From Hyphomicrobiales bacterium (GTDB lineage Bacteria > Pseudomonadota > Alphaproteobacteria > Rhizobiales > Xanthobacteraceae), in NCBI GenBank assembly GCA_003135415.1, contig PLBP01000007.1:48494-110844 (forward strand): 62,351 nt of DNA. Reading direction: 5' to 3'. The translations under genes were made by a program, and so were the position numbers. The notes beneath the pieces are model-generated. The model had not been told where the DNA came from. It saw only the letters and a program-made list of their open reading frames with translations, and did not search any database. Below, piece after piece: positions 17,185 through 26,361 of the stretch. The number at the start of each line of letters is the position of its first letter. Within the stretch, counting starts at the first letter, position 1.

Positions 17185-18363
17185 ATGCTGTTCGAGCTCG
17201 CGGCGATTTCCGCCGAGCCTGAGCGGCTGGTGCGGCTTTATCTCTCGCCCGAATACCGGCGCGCGGCCGATCTCGTTTCGCTGTGGATGCGGGAGACCGG
17301 CCTGGAGGTGTTCGAGGACGCGCTCGGCAATGTGCGCGGGCGCATGGGTGCAGCGCCCCGCCTGCTCATCGCCTCGCACATCGAAACGGTAATCGACGCC
17401 GGCCGCTATGACGGCACCATGGGCGTGGTGGCCGCGATCCTCGCTTACGACACGCTCGTCCGCGCCAATGCGAAACCCGCTTTCGGAATCGAGCTTATCG
17501 CTTTCGGCGACGAGGAAGCCTCACGCTTTCCGACGACGCTTTCGACTTCGGCGGCGCTCGCGGGCCATTTCGAGCCGAAGACGCTCGCGCTCAAGGACTC
17601 CGCCGGCGTCACCTATGCCGAGGCGTTGCGCGCCTACGGCAAGAATCCCGATGAGGTTGCGAGCGTCGCGCTGAAGCCTCACGAAGCTTCGGCTTACGTC
17701 GAGCTACACATCGAGCAAGGCCCGGTGCTGGAGGCGAAAAACGAGCCGCTTGGCGTCGTGACCGCCATGATCGGCCAGACCCGGCTCATGATCGAGGTAA
17801 AAGGCGAGGCGGGCCACGCCGGTACCGTGCCGATGAATTTGCGCCGCGACGCGCTCGCGGGCGCCGCTGAAATGACGATCGCGGCGGAAAAAACCGGGCA
17901 CGAAGGCCTGGTAGCGACTGTGGGCACGATCGAAGCAAGACCTGGCGCGGTGAATATCATTCCGGGCTTGGTGCGCTTTACCCTCGATTTGCGGACGGCC
18001 TCAGACGAGGCGCGCAAAAAGGCGATCGCCGCCTATCGGCACGAATGCGAAAAGATCGCGGCAAAGCGCAAGCTCGATGTCGCGGTTACAGTCACGCACG
18101 AAATTCCGACAACACCATGCGACGCACGATTGCAGGATCAGCTTGCGGCCGCGATCGAAGCGGTCGGCGGCAAGCCGATCCGGCTTCCCTCCGGCGCCGC
18201 CCATGACGGCATGTCGATGGCGAAGCTCTGCCCGATCGCGATGCTGTTCGTGCGCTGCAAGCGCGGCGTCAGCCACAACCCGGCGGAATATGCCAGTCCC
18301 GGCGACATGGGGCTTGCGATCGCCGCGCTCGTGCGATTTATCGAACGGTTCGAGAAACCGTAG
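17185..18363 (+). CDS. M20-family amidohydrolase, allantoate amidohydrolase / N-carbamoylase-like
   Basis: A zinc-dependent amidase of the AllC/HyuC group that releases ammonia from N-carbamoyl compounds such as allantoate. Metal-binding segments are present: SHIETVIDAGRYDG (His and Asp), FGDEEASRFP (paired Glu), ELHIEQGPVLE (His) and VSHNPAEY (His). The ATG at 17185 gives 392 residues. The frame is open further upstream, and family-like sequence (VQLDPPALGRRAEA) seems to start about 45 bases earlier, but no ATG, GTG or TTG precedes it there outside the repeat at 16968-17118. The true start may be a CTG at 17137. The substrate is not certain. Confidence 0.85.
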   Translation: MLFELAAISAEPERLVRLYLSPEYRRAADLVSLWMRETGLEVFEDALGNVRGRMGAAPRLLIASHIETVIDAGRYDGTMGVVAAILAYDTLVRANAKPAFGIELIAFGDEEASRFPTTLSTSAALAGHFEPKTLALKDSAGVTYAEALRAYGKNPDEVASVALKPHEASAYVELHIEQGPVLEAKNEPLGVVTAMIGQTRLMIEVKGEAGHAGTVPMNLRRDALAGAAEMTIAAEKTGHEGLVATVGTIEARPGAVNIIPGLVRFTLDLRTASDEARKKAIAAYRHECEKIAAKRKLDVAVTVTHEIPTTPCDARLQDQLAAAIEAVGGKPIRLPSGAAHDGMSMAKLCPIAMLFVRCKRGVSHNPAEYASPGDMGLAIAALVRFIERFEKP

Positions 18364-18402
18364 CTTAATTTGTCGCCACAGTCGGACTTGTCCCCAGCTA
18401 AA

Positions 18403-18517
18403 CGTCATCCTGAGGTGCGAACGAGCGAAAGCGAGTGAGCCTCGAAGGATGACAGCCAAGAGCAAGGTCTCCATCCTTCGAGGCTCGGCGCTATCGCGCC
18501 TCGCACTGAGGATGACG
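18403..18517. repeat. Nested palindromic repeat, family 4
   Basis: A 115-base nested inverted repeat. The outer arms are CGTCATCCTGAGGTGCGA and TCGCACTGAGGATGACG; the inner arms are CCTCGAAGGATGA and CATCCTTCGAGG. It resembles a dispersed element I recall from Rhizobiales genomes. It lies between the amidohydrolase and the TerC gene. Confidence 0.85.
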
Positions 18518-18564
18518 GAAAAGAAGCAGGTTGAGCCGAAGATCCCGACGGAGAGGATTGCCTG

Positions 18565-19218
18565 ATGGACGCCTGGTACCCGCAACTCGTCGCGCTTCTA
18601 CAGATCGTCATCATCGACGTGGTGCTGGCCGGCGACAACGCGGTGGTCGTCGGCATGGCGGCGGCGCGGCTCGAAGCCGTCCAGCGCAAGAAAGTCATTT
18701 TCTGGGGCGTGATCGGCGCCGTCGTGCTGCGTATTGCTTTCGCGATCGTGGCGACAGAATTGCTCGCCATCGTCGGCCTATCGCTCGCGGGCGGAATATT
18801 GCTGTTGTGGGTGTGCTGGAAAATGTATCGCGAGATCGTGCGGCCGCAAGCGGCGCGCGGGGCGAGGCAAGGCGGCAAGACCGGGTTCTGGAACGCGCTC
18901 ACGCAAATCATCGTCGCCGACGTTTCGATGTCGCTCGACAACGTGCTCGCGGTCGCGGGCGCCGCGAAGGGGCATATCCCGGTGCTCGTAATCGGGCTTT
19001 CGCTTTCCGTTGTCCTGATGGGCGTGGTGGCGAACTGGATCGCGCGGCTTTTGGAGCGTCACGGCTGGATCGCCTGGATCGGGTTACTCGTGATCCTGCA
19101 AGTCGCGCTCGAGATGATCTGGAGCGGCTCGCACGAAGTCGCCTGCGAGTTCGTGCCGAAGACGATCTGCGACGGCGGCTTCATCGCGACGATGAAGGGG
19201 CTGATCGGGCTGCGATGA
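18565..19218 (+). CDS. TerC/YjbE-family integral membrane protein
   Basis: A 217-residue membrane protein with about seven hydrophobic segments. Two TerC hallmark segments are present: IIDVVLAGDNAVVVGMAAA at the start and IIVADVSMSLDNVLAVAGA in the middle, each with conserved acidic and Asn residues within the membrane. YjbE-type TerC proteins are linked to manganese or other metal export (family knowledge). A soluble C-terminal stretch of about 30 residues contains two Cys (ACEFVPKTICDGG). It stands alone, with nested repeats upstream. Confidence 0.9.
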   Translation: MDAWYPQLVALLQIVIIDVVLAGDNAVVVGMAAARLEAVQRKKVIFWGVIGAVVLRIAFAIVATELLAIVGLSLAGGILLLWVCWKMYREIVRPQAARGARQGGKTGFWNALTQIIVADVSMSLDNVLAVAGAAKGHIPVLVIGLSLSVVLMGVVANWIARLLERHGWIAWIGLLVILQVALEMIWSGSHEVACEFVPKTICDGGFIATMKGLIGLR

Positions 19219-19292
19219 TCCGTTACCAGGTAGTCGTCTGAAGAGTGATAGCCTAGCATTGGCGATAGCTGCCAAAAACAGTGAGGCAACGC

Positions 19293-19499
19293 ATGTCCGG
19301 CATTTCCTCGAACTCGGGTTTATTCAATACCGCTTTGGCCGCACTTCTCGTCGGCAGCCCGGGCATCGTTATCGGCGGTCTCATTGGCGCGGTCGCATGG
19401 CGGAGCCATCGGATCGGGGGCGCGGCGCTCGGCGCGATCTTGGGGTTTGTGCTGTGTCTTTTCGGTTGGCTCTATTTCGGCGATGTCGTCATGAAATGA
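19293..19499 (+). CDS. Small two-segment membrane protein
   Basis: A 68-residue protein with two hydrophobic stretches (ALLVGSPGIVIGGLIGAVAW and AALGAILGFVLCLFGWLYFG) rich in glycine, separated by a short basic loop (RSHRIGG). The ATG at 19293 has GAGG six bases upstream, better than the in-frame GTG at 19281. I do not recognise a family. It follows the TerC gene on the same strand after about 75 bases, but nothing else links them. Confidence 0.65.
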   Translation: MSGISSNSGLFNTALAALLVGSPGIVIGGLIGAVAWRSHRIGGAALGAILGFVLCLFGWLYFGDVVMK

Positions 19500-19554
19500 C
19501 GCGCCGCTGGCGCTGACCTGACCGAACTTTTTGGGGGCGTGACAAGGAGCCCAA

Positions 19555-20007
19555 ATGACACGATCAAAGATTATATTTGCAGCGCTGCTGATCTTGTGGC
19601 CGCTGCATGCATTGGCCGGTCCGGCCGAGGACGCAAGCGCCGTGATCGATCGCTGGGCGGCGGCCTTGAGTGCGAACGACGTGGACGCGGTCGTGAAGCT
19701 CTATACGCCCGACGCCCTCTTGTACGGTATCACGAGCTTCAAGCTCGCCGTGGGAACCGAGGCCATTCGCGAATATTTCAAAACCGCGCCCGAAAGCGGC
19801 AAAAAGATTGCTATTAGCGAGCGACACATGGTCGTCCTTGCCGATGCCGCCATGATGGGCGTCGGCATCTATCGGTTCGACTTGATCCAGAATGGAGTCC
19901 AGGTGCCGAGATCGGCGCGCTTTACCTTCGTCGTCGTCAAGCGCGGAGACGATTGGCTGATCGCGCACCATCATTCCTCGGCACTCCCGCCGGCGCCCTA
20001 TCAATGA
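19555..20007 (+). CDS. Secreted SnoaL/NTF2-like domain protein (SgcJ/EcaC group)
   Basis: A 150-residue protein. A signal peptide (about 21 residues) ends at ALAGPAED. The rest is a cone-like NTF2 fold: VIDRWAAALSANDVDAVVKLY at the start, the TPDALLYG segment, EYFKTAPESGKK, and the C-terminal strand pattern ARFTFVVVKRGDDWLIAHHHSSALP. This is typical of the SgcJ/EcaC or DUF4440-like proteins of unknown function. AAGGAGCCC lies directly before the ATG. No catalytic role can be assigned. Confidence 0.85.
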   Translation: MTRSKIIFAALLILWPLHALAGPAEDASAVIDRWAAALSANDVDAVVKLYTPDALLYGITSFKLAVGTEAIREYFKTAPESGKKIAISERHMVVLADAAMMGVGIYRFDLIQNGVQVPRSARFTFVVVKRGDDWLIAHHHSSALPPAPYQ

Positions 20008-20056
20008 CGGGGCGCCGCTATCGGGCTTCCATCGTAGCGTGCTGGAAAATATCGGG

Positions 20057-21231
20057 ATGAAACCGGACCTGCCTCCTTACGGCAACGGCACGCGCTAGCG
20101 CCGGGCATTCGCTCGCGCACGATTGCGAACGTCAACGCACTCGACGTGCATATGCTGGAAGCCGGTTACGAGAGCGCAGGAAGGGGAGCCATCCTCCTTC
20201 TGCACGGCTTCCCGGAACTCGCCTATAGTTGGCGCAAGATCATGCTGCCATTGGCGGCAGCCGGCTATCACGCGATCGCTCCCGATATGCGGGGCTATGG
20301 GCGGACGACCGGCTGGGACGGCTCCTACGACGCCGATCCCGATCCGTTTCGCATGCTGAACATGGTCCGCGATGCGATCGCGCTCGTGTTCGCTCTCGGC
20401 TACCGCGAGGTCGCGGCCGTGGTCGGACACGATGCCGGCGCGCCGGTCGCCGCTTGGTGTGCGCTCGTGCGGCCCGATATGTTTTGCAGGGTGGCGATGA
20501 TGAGTGCGCCGTTCGACGGTGTGCCGAATCTGCCGTTCAATACGGCCAACGGCGCGGCACTTCCGCGTTCGCCTCTCACCGACGATGAGTTCGATGCAGA
20601 ACTCGCGGCCCTTCCGCGTCCGCGAAAATACTACATGAACTATCAGCGCACGCGTGAGGCCAACGGCAACATGCTGCATACGCCGCAAGGTCTGCACGAT
20701 TTCTTCCGCGCCTACTACCACTACAAGAGCGCTGACTGGAAAGGGAATAAGCCGCATCCGCTGAAAGCACGCACCGCCGAGGAGCTGGCGCAAATGCCGA
20801 CTTACTACGTGATGGAGAAGGATAAGGGCATGGCCGAGACGGCGGCGGACGGAATGCCGTCGGCGGCCGAGATAGCGGCCTACAAGTGACTGACCGACGC
20901 CGAAATCGACGTCTACGTCACCGAATATTCGCGCACCCAATTCACCGGCGCGCTTCAGGGCTATCGTGTGCGGCGGGGCTCCGATCCGAAGAGCCTCGCC
21001 GAAATGCAGACCTTCTCGGGCCGCACCATCGATGTGCCGTCATGCTACATCGCCGGCAAAAGCGACTGGGGCACCTATCAGTTCCCGGGTGCTGCGGAGC
21101 GCATGCAAAAGAGCGCCTGCACCCGAATGATCGGCTTTCATCTGGTGGAAGGCGCCGGACACTGGGTTCAGCAGGAGCAACCTGAAGAAGTCAGCGACTT
21201 GCTGAAACGGTTTTTGCAGAACCAATCTTAA
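20057..21231 (+). pseudogene. Epoxide hydrolase-like alpha/beta hydrolase, two lesions
   Basis: An alpha/beta hydrolase with LLLHGFPELAYSWRK (HG motif), PDMRGYGRTTGWDG, the nucleophile region VVGHDAGAPVAAWCA (Asp nucleophile as in epoxide hydrolases) and the terminal His segment EGAGHWVQQEQPEEV. There are two breaks. ATG 20057 gives MKPDLPPYGNGTR and stops, but a two-base shift near 20091 continues as LAPGIRSRTIANVNALDVHML. At 20887-20889 an in-frame TGA interrupts AAEIAAYK|LTDAEIDVYV, where relatives carry Trp (TGG). The remainder stays in the same frame to 21231. Two independent lesions make a true pseudogene likely. Confidence 0.85.
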
Positions 21232-21263
21232 CGCGGCGATCAACAATCAGAAGATCACTGAAA

Positions 21264-22277
21264 TTAATACACGCCGCCCGTGATCTTTGTGACCGCAAAC
21301 GCGGCGGCGGTAAACAGGGCAGCGATCGTCCACAACACGATCCCGAGATATCCGGTGCCGGGATCGAGCGTGGATTCGGTCGGCACTGCCGGATTGAAAG
21401 CGACATCGACCATCGTATTCAACGGAAATCGCGCCACGTATTTCGCGGCCAAGGCCGGCGTGTTGGAACTTACCGCCATGCCGGCATTGTCGCCTTGGTA
21501 GGAGTTGCCGCCGACGTCGTATTTGTAGACGACCCGGGACACATACATCGTTTGGGTATAATCGCGCGCCATGCCGGGCCGGTTGTGCTTCTCGACCGTT
21601 TCTTCGACGGCGGAATGGACGATCTGGCCCCGGGTCTTCGACCAGCCCCGCATAGCGCGGCCTTTTTGTCCGACCATGCGGGCAAAGATCGCGAGGAAAA
21701 ACGAGAACAGACCGAGCGCCACAACAAGCGGCGTCAGCTTCGGAATTGCGACCACGCCTCTCACGATCTCGGCCAAACGGCCAACGCCGACAACGCCGCC
21801 GACGCACAAAGCGACGAGCACGGCGACGGCAAACCAACCGTTGCGGAGATTCTTCGGATCGTCGCGCTCGAGAATGCATTCATTGGGATTGGTGGGCTTG
21901 TAGAAAACCGAAACGATCTTTCCGACTTGATACCGCGCCAAGGTTTCCGCTACCTGGAAATTCCCTGAATCCACGCTGAGATCGATCCTCGATCCCGAGT
22001 ACGTCTTGCCGGCGACCGAGAATTCGTAATGCACATCGGCAAAGTTTTTCGTTTCGATCGTCTCGGAGGTGATGAAGTCGGTATCGCTGCTTTCGCCCGT
22101 CGTGCGGAACTCTTGCTTCCGCACGTCCCGCGCCGCCGATGTCGATGTAACGATGCGACCGCTCGTCTCGACCCATGACCGGATCGGAATATCCTGAACG
22201 TAGATCCACACCAGAGCGGCCGCCAACAGACCGGGGATCACGAGCAGCATTAAAAGAACGATCCAATTGATCTCCAC
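21264..22277 (-). CDS. DUF3592 membrane protein with two repeated domains
   Basis: A 337-residue protein with four hydrophobic segments: one at the N-terminus, two near the middle and one near the C-terminus. Between them are two soluble beta-rich halves that resemble each other: FADVHYEFSVAGKTYSGS with VSVFYKPTNPNECIL in the first, and RVVYKYDVGGNSYQGD with VDVAFNPAVPTESTL in the second. This duplication is the DUF3592 pattern. No function is known. The gene stands between the broken hydrolase and rimO. Confidence 0.82.
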   Translation of the reverse strand: MEINWIVLLMLLVIPGLLAAALVWIYVQDIPIRSWVETSGRIVTSTSAARDVRKQEFRTTGESSDTDFITSETIETKNFADVHYEFSVAGKTYSGSRIDLSVDSGNFQVAETLARYQVGKIVSVFYKPTNPNECILERDDPKNLRNGWFAVAVLVALCVGGVVGVGRLAEIVRGVVAIPKLTPLVVALGLFSFFLAIFARMVGQKGRAMRGWSKTRGQIVHSAVEETVEKHNRPGMARDYTQTMYVSRVVYKYDVGGNSYQGDNAGMAVSSNTPALAAKYVARFPLNTMVDVAFNPAVPTESTLDPGTGYLGIVLWTIAALFTAAAFAVTKITGGVY

Positions 22278-22330
22278 GTCAAGCTTCTCCCGTTAGAAGT
22301 GTGCCCCTCTCACGGGAGGAAGAAAAAAAA

Positions 22331-23656
22331 TTAAAAACCGACCACCGTGCCATACAAATCGTAGGCGTCGGCGCGCTCGATTTTCACCGTCGCGATTTCG
22401 CCGATTTTGAGCGGCCGGTGCGCGCTGACGTGGATGGCGCCGTCGATCTCGGGCGCGTCGCCGCGCGTGCGGCCGATGGCGCGGCCATTCTCGACCTTGT
22501 CGATGATCACGGGCTCCCGCCTTCCCACTTTTTTCTTGAGCTTCTTCGCGCTGATTGCTTGCTGCGCCTGCATGAAACGGCGATAGCGATCCGTCTTCAC
22601 CTCGTCGGGGACGGGGAGGGCGATGTCGTTCGCGGCGGCGCCCCGCACCGGCTCATATTGAAAGCAGCCGACGCGGTCGAGCTCTGCCTCATCAAGAAAG
22701 GCGATGAGTTCGGAAAATTCTTCCTCCGTCTCGCCCGGAAAGCCGACGATGAAGGTCGAGCGTAGGGTGAGGTCGGGACAAATCTCGCGCCAGCGTGAAA
22801 TGCGCGCGAGCGTCTTTTCCTGCGCCGCCGGCCGCTTCATCCGCTTCAACACCGTGGGGCTGCCGTGCTGAAAGGGAATGTCGAGATAGGGGAGGAGCCT
22901 GCCCTCGGCCATCAGCGGGATCACGGCATCGACATGCGGATAGGGATAGACGTAGTGCAGCCGCACCCAGACGCCGAGTTCGGCCAGCGCCGCCGCCAGC
23001 TCCACGAAGCGCGCGGGAATTTCGCGCCCGCGCCATTCGCTGGCCGCGTATTTTATGTCGACGCCATAGGCCGAAGTGTCCTGCGAGATGACGAGCAACT
23101 CCTTCACGCCCGCCTTCACCAGCCGTTCGGCCTCGCGCATCACGTCGGCAAGGGGGCGCGAGACGAGATCGCCCCGCAGCCTCGGGATGATGCAGAACGA
23201 GCAGCGGTTGTTGCAGCCCTCGGAAATCTTCAAATAGGAATAGTGCCGGGGCGTCAGCTTGATGCCCTGCTCCGGCACGAGGTCGAGAAACGGATCGTGC
23301 TTGGGGGGCACCGCTTCGTGCACCGCCGCCATCACCGCCTCGTATTGCTGCGGGCCGGTAATGGCGAGAACCTTGGGATGCGCGGCGCGGATTTCGTCAG
23401 GCTCGGCACCCAAACAACCGGTGACGATCACGCGGCCGTTTTCCGTGAGCGCCGCACCGATCGCGTCGAGGCTCTCGGCCTTGGCGCTGTCGAGAAAGCC
23501 GCAGGTGTTGACCACCACGACGTCGGCGCCGGCGTGCTCGCGCGCGAGCTCATAGCCCTCGGCGCGGAGCCGCGTGACGATGCGTTCGGAATCGACCAGC
23601 GCCTTCGGGCAACCGAGCGAGACAAAGCCGACCTTGGGCGCGCGTAAATCATTCAT
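22331..23656 (-). CDS. rimO: Ribosomal protein S12 methylthiotransferase RimO
   Basis: A 441-residue radical SAM enzyme that adds a methylthio group to the conserved Asp of ribosomal protein S12. Three parts are visible: the UPF0004 domain opening [18 protein letters not shown], the radical SAM core with the cluster motif [14 protein letters not shown] (CxxxCxxC), and the C-terminal TRAM domain. RimO rather than MiaB is supported by [10 protein letters not shown] and by the shorter length. The start ATG at 23656 leads directly into the conserved N-terminus. Confidence 0.95.
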   Translation of the reverse strand: MNDLRAPKVGFVSLGCPKALVDSERIVTRLRAEGYELAREHAGADVVVVNTCGFLDSAKAESLDAIGAALTENGRVIVTGCLGAEPDEIRAAHPKVLAITGPQQYEAVMAAVHEAVPPKHDPFLDLVPEQGIKLTPRHYSYLKISEGCNNRCSFCIIPRLRGDLVSRPLADVMREAERLVKAGVKELLVISQDTSAYGVDIKYAASEWRGREIPARFVELAAALAELGVWVRLHYVYPYPHVDAVIPLMAEGRLLPYLDIPFQHGSPTVLKRMKRPAAQEKTLARISRWREICPDLTLRSTFIVGFPGETEEEFSELIAFLDEAELDRVGCFQYEPVRGAAANDIALPVPDEVKTDRYRRFMQAQQAISAKKLKKKVGRREPVIIDKVENGRAIGRTRGDAPEIDGAIHVSAHRPLKIGEIATVKIERADAYDLYGTVVGF

Positions 23657-23709
23657 GCGAATAACCGGATTGTGGCGGCGTTCTACACTATTGCGCCACA
23701 GGCGCGAGT

Positions 23710-23789
23710 GTCATGCCCGGCTTCATGCCGGGCATCCACGTCTTTGCCGCTAGAAAGACGTGGATGGCCGGGACAGGCCCGGCCATGAC
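23710..23789. repeat. Palindromic intergenic repeat, family 2, copy 2
   Basis: The second copy of the 14044-14125 element: GTCATGCCCGGCTTCATGCC at the left, CATCCACGTCTT in the centre, AAGACGTGGATGGCCGGGAC and GCCCGGCCATGAC at the right. It lies between divergent genes rimO and the Bug-family gene. Confidence 0.88.
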
Positions 23790-23868
23790 AATTGATAGGT
23801 TTGATTGAGGCGTGCGCACCCTTCGATTATGGTCAGCACCAACAATAAGGCAGCCGGAAGGAACGCTC

Positions 23869-24840
23869 ATGTTTGTACGACGCTTCGCCGCGTTATTCGC
23901 GACCATCGCTCTGTTGGCTTCCGCGCTGCCTGCATCGGCGCAGAATTATCCGTCGCGCTCGATCGCCGTCGTGGTTCCATTCCCCGCCGGCGGCTCGGCC
24001 GACACCCTCGCGCGCCTGATCGGGCAGATGCTGAGCGAGCGCCTCGGCCAGGCGGTCATTGTCGAGAACAAGCCCGGCGCCGGCGGCAATCTCGGCACTG
24101 ATGCGGTCGCCAAGGCCGCGCCCGATGGCTACACGCTTCTACTCACGCCAAGTTCGATCGCGATCGCGCCGGCGCTCTACACCAAACTGCCGTTCGATCC
24201 GATCAAGGACTTTGCGCCGGTGACGTTGCTGGGCTCCATTCCGATGGTGGTGGTGGTCTATCCGGAATTCCCGCCGAAGACGCTTGCGGAGTTGATCGCG
24301 CTCGCGAAGGCGAAGCCCGGCGAGATCTCTTACGCCTCGGCCGGCAACGGCTCGACCAATCATCTCGCGGTCGAATTGTTCAAGATCAAGACCGGCATCG
24401 ACATGCTGCACGTTCCCTATCGCGGCAATCCACTCGCGGTCGTCGACGTGATCGCCGGCCGCGTGCCGGTGTTCTTCGACTTCGTACTGACGGGCCTGCC
24501 GCATGTGCGCGAAGGCAAGGTGAGGGCGCTCGCCGTCACCGGCGCCCATCGCTCGCAGGTCCTGCCGGACGTCCCCACCGTGGCGGAGGCGGGGGTGCCG
24601 GGCTTCGAGGCTTCGACCTGGTTCGCGGTTTATGCCCCCGCCGGCACCAAGCCCGAGATCGTGGAAAAACTGAACACCGAAATCCTCGCCGTGCTCGCCC
24701 TGCCCAAAATTCGCGAGCGGCTGACCGCCCTTGGCGTCGATATTCTGGCCGAAGGCCCGCAAGGCCTAGCGGCGCTCACGAAAAGCGACCTCGAAAAATG
24801 GGGGCCGATCGTGCAGAAGGCGGGCGTAAAGCTCGATTGA
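23869..24840 (+). CDS. Tripartite tricarboxylate transporter receptor, Bug/TctC family
   Basis: A 323-residue periplasmic binding protein. The signal peptide ends ASAQN at about residue 25. Family motifs follow: YPSRSIAVVVPFPAGGSADT, VIVENKPGAGGNLGTDAVAK, DFAPVTLLGSIPMVVVV and GVPGFEASTWFAVYAPAGTK. These receptors deliver carboxylates, for example citrate, to TctAB permeases, but no tctA or tctB is nearby, which is common because the receptors outnumber the permeases. ATG 23869 has GGAAGGA upstream and precedes the signal peptide. Confidence 0.92.
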   Translation: MFVRRFAALFATIALLASALPASAQNYPSRSIAVVVPFPAGGSADTLARLIGQMLSERLGQAVIVENKPGAGGNLGTDAVAKAAPDGYTLLLTPSSIAIAPALYTKLPFDPIKDFAPVTLLGSIPMVVVVYPEFPPKTLAELIALAKAKPGEISYASAGNGSTNHLAVELFKIKTGIDMLHVPYRGNPLAVVDVIAGRVPVFFDFVLTGLPHVREGKVRALAVTGAHRSQVLPDVPTVAEAGVPGFEASTWFAVYAPAGTKPEIVEKLNTEILAVLALPKIRERLTALGVDILAEGPQGLAALTKSDLEKWGPIVQKAGVKLD

Positions 24841-24891
24841 GAGCCGGTCGCCTGACGGAAACGCTTCTTTGCCAAGGCGGATTTTCATCCA

Positions 24892-25524
24892 TTGTGGCCC
24901 GAAAGTCACAGCCTTTGTGTCCCCGCCGACATAAACTCGATTCCAAGGCAGCGCCTGCTCGTTCAGGTCATTGCCGGCTTCGGCGGCGCGCTAGTAGGCT
25001 ACAATCATCAATTCGGCCGTGTTGTGCTCGGCACGGAATTTTCCGCATCGCTCGGCGGCCTTGGCGGTCAGCAAGACTGCTTCGAGACTGCAGCTTTTAT
25101 CATCGGCGACACCTTCAATTGCCGCGTCAAACAGCAATGGGCCGGCCAGTTTCTCACCCGGCCCGGCTAAGCCTTCGATGATGGCCGCATGCTGCCTTAC
25201 ATCCTCGGCGGCATCTCACTCGCGAAACTCGACGTCACCCACGAAATATCGGACCCGACCCCGGCCTCGGCTTCCTGGAGCGATAGGAGGGTGCATGCCG
25301 GCCCCGTGTTCGGCTTCGGCTTCCAATACGCGTTGCAAAACGATCTGTCGCTCGGCGTCGAGTATTTGTACACGCCCTATGGAATGCAGCGTTATGGGTC
25401 CGACGTGACGGGGACCTTAGCGCCGGGCTTCGGCTTTCCGTGCGCGTTTATGCAGAATCTCACGACGCAAGCCGTCCGCCTCGTGCTGAATTACAAGTTC
25501 GACGGGATGATTTCTGGCCGTTGA
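24892..25524 (+). pseudogene. Outer-membrane beta-barrel remnant (Omp25/31-like)
   Basis: Two segments in the same frame separated by a TAA at 25168-25170. The first ends QWAGQFLTRPG and the second resumes AFDDGRMLPYILGGISLAKLDV, so the stop replaces a Tyr codon (TAC or TAT) in the usual GYAFD..LPYVTGG motif. The end NLTTQAVRLVLNYKF is a normal barrel terminus. The signal peptide and first strands are missing; the left part (GFGGALVGYNHQFGRVVLGTEF) is already in the barrel. I judge it a truncated, interrupted relative of the gene at 15073. Confidence 0.78.
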
Positions 25525-25553
25525 AATACCGCGCTTGAATTATTGCGCTTAAA

Positions 25554-26336
25554 TCATTGCGCTTCTTTGGCGGCCTTGGCGCCTTTTTCGGCTGCTGTGC
25601 GCGCGGCTGGGGGCGCCGCGCGTTTGCACGGATAAATCGAGCGAAGTGCGGCCGCGATCACGCGTCTCGCCGGTTGACCATGAATGTCGGGGCGGAGGGT
25701 CGCCCATTTCCGCACGCGATCGGTCACGGTCGCGAAGTAGAGGTCTGGCGGAATGCAAAGTTCGCTCGCCGATATTTTCTCGCCGATCTCGCGCACCTGA
25801 TCCATGCAGCGGTCGTATTCGCTGGCGCAGGAGCCTAGAAACTCGATTGTCTTCGGACCCTTTTCGTCACCGGGGAAGGGGGGGATCGCCGCCGAGGGCG
25901 CCATCCGGCGGCCGAGCTGGATGTCTCCTTCGTCTTTCGAATCTTGCTTTGCGCCTAACGCTGCGCCCTGCTTCTTCGCCGCCGGCGGCTCCTTGTCGGC
26001 GGGTAGTGCCGCGGCTTTTTTCTCCGCCTTTTCTTTTTCCGCTGCTTTTTCCAGAGCCGCCTTTTCGGCGGCGGTTTTCTTCTCCGCGAGCGCCTTGTTG
26101 GCGGCGGCTTTTTTTTCGGCGGCTGCTTTTTCGGCGGCTGCCTTTTTCTCGACGGCAATTTCGGCAGCGGATGGAGATTTTGGCAGCGCCGCGGCGGGCT
26201 TCTCCGTCACGGCTGGAGCCGGCGGCGGGGCCACGGGCTTGGGAAGGGCGTCGAATTCCGAGTTTTGCGCTTGCGCAAGGGTGATCGTCGCGGCGAGCGC
26301 CGCTGACATCATAATCATCCACAGGCGAGCGACCAT
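25554..26336 (-). CDS. Secreted protein with Ala/Lys/Glu-rich helix and Rap1a/Tai-like C-terminus
   Basis: A 260-residue protein. The signal peptide (about 24 residues) ends ITLAQAQ. Residues 50-130 are a highly charged, Ala-rich heptad-like region made of repeats such as EKKAAAEKAAAEKKAAANKA, probably one long helix. The last 80 residues contain CASEYDRCMDQV, then SELCIPPDLYFATVTDRV and YPCKR, a Cys pattern that resembles the Rap1a/Tai domain known from type VI secretion immunity proteins. No T6SS gene is near. ATG 26336 has AAGGTGA upstream; longer starts would run into the tRNA-Ser gene. Confidence 0.7.
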   Translation of the reverse strand: MVARLWMIMMSAALAATITLAQAQNSEFDALPKPVAPPPAPAVTEKPAAALPKSPSAAEIAVEKKAAAEKAAAEKKAAANKALAEKKTAAEKAALEKAAEKEKAEKKAAALPADKEPPAAKKQGAALGAKQDSKDEGDIQLGRRMAPSAAIPPFPGDEKGPKTIEFLGSCASEYDRCMDQVREIGEKISASELCIPPDLYFATVTDRVRKWATLRPDIHGQPARRVIAAALRSIYPCKRAAPPAARTAAEKGAKAAKEAQ

Positions 26337-26361
26337 TCCGTCACCTTGCTTCGCCAATTCC

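Noticed and set aside
20887-20889. Selenocysteine or recoded TGA in the epoxide hydrolase-like gene
   Set aside because: No SECIS-like hairpin follows, relatives carry Trp, and the gene has a second lesion, so decay is simpler.
20095-20940. A 281-codon open frame on the minus strand
   Set aside because: It is antisense to the epoxide hydrolase-like pseudogene, has Arg/His/Val-rich low-complexity composition, and is a by-product of high GC codon bias.
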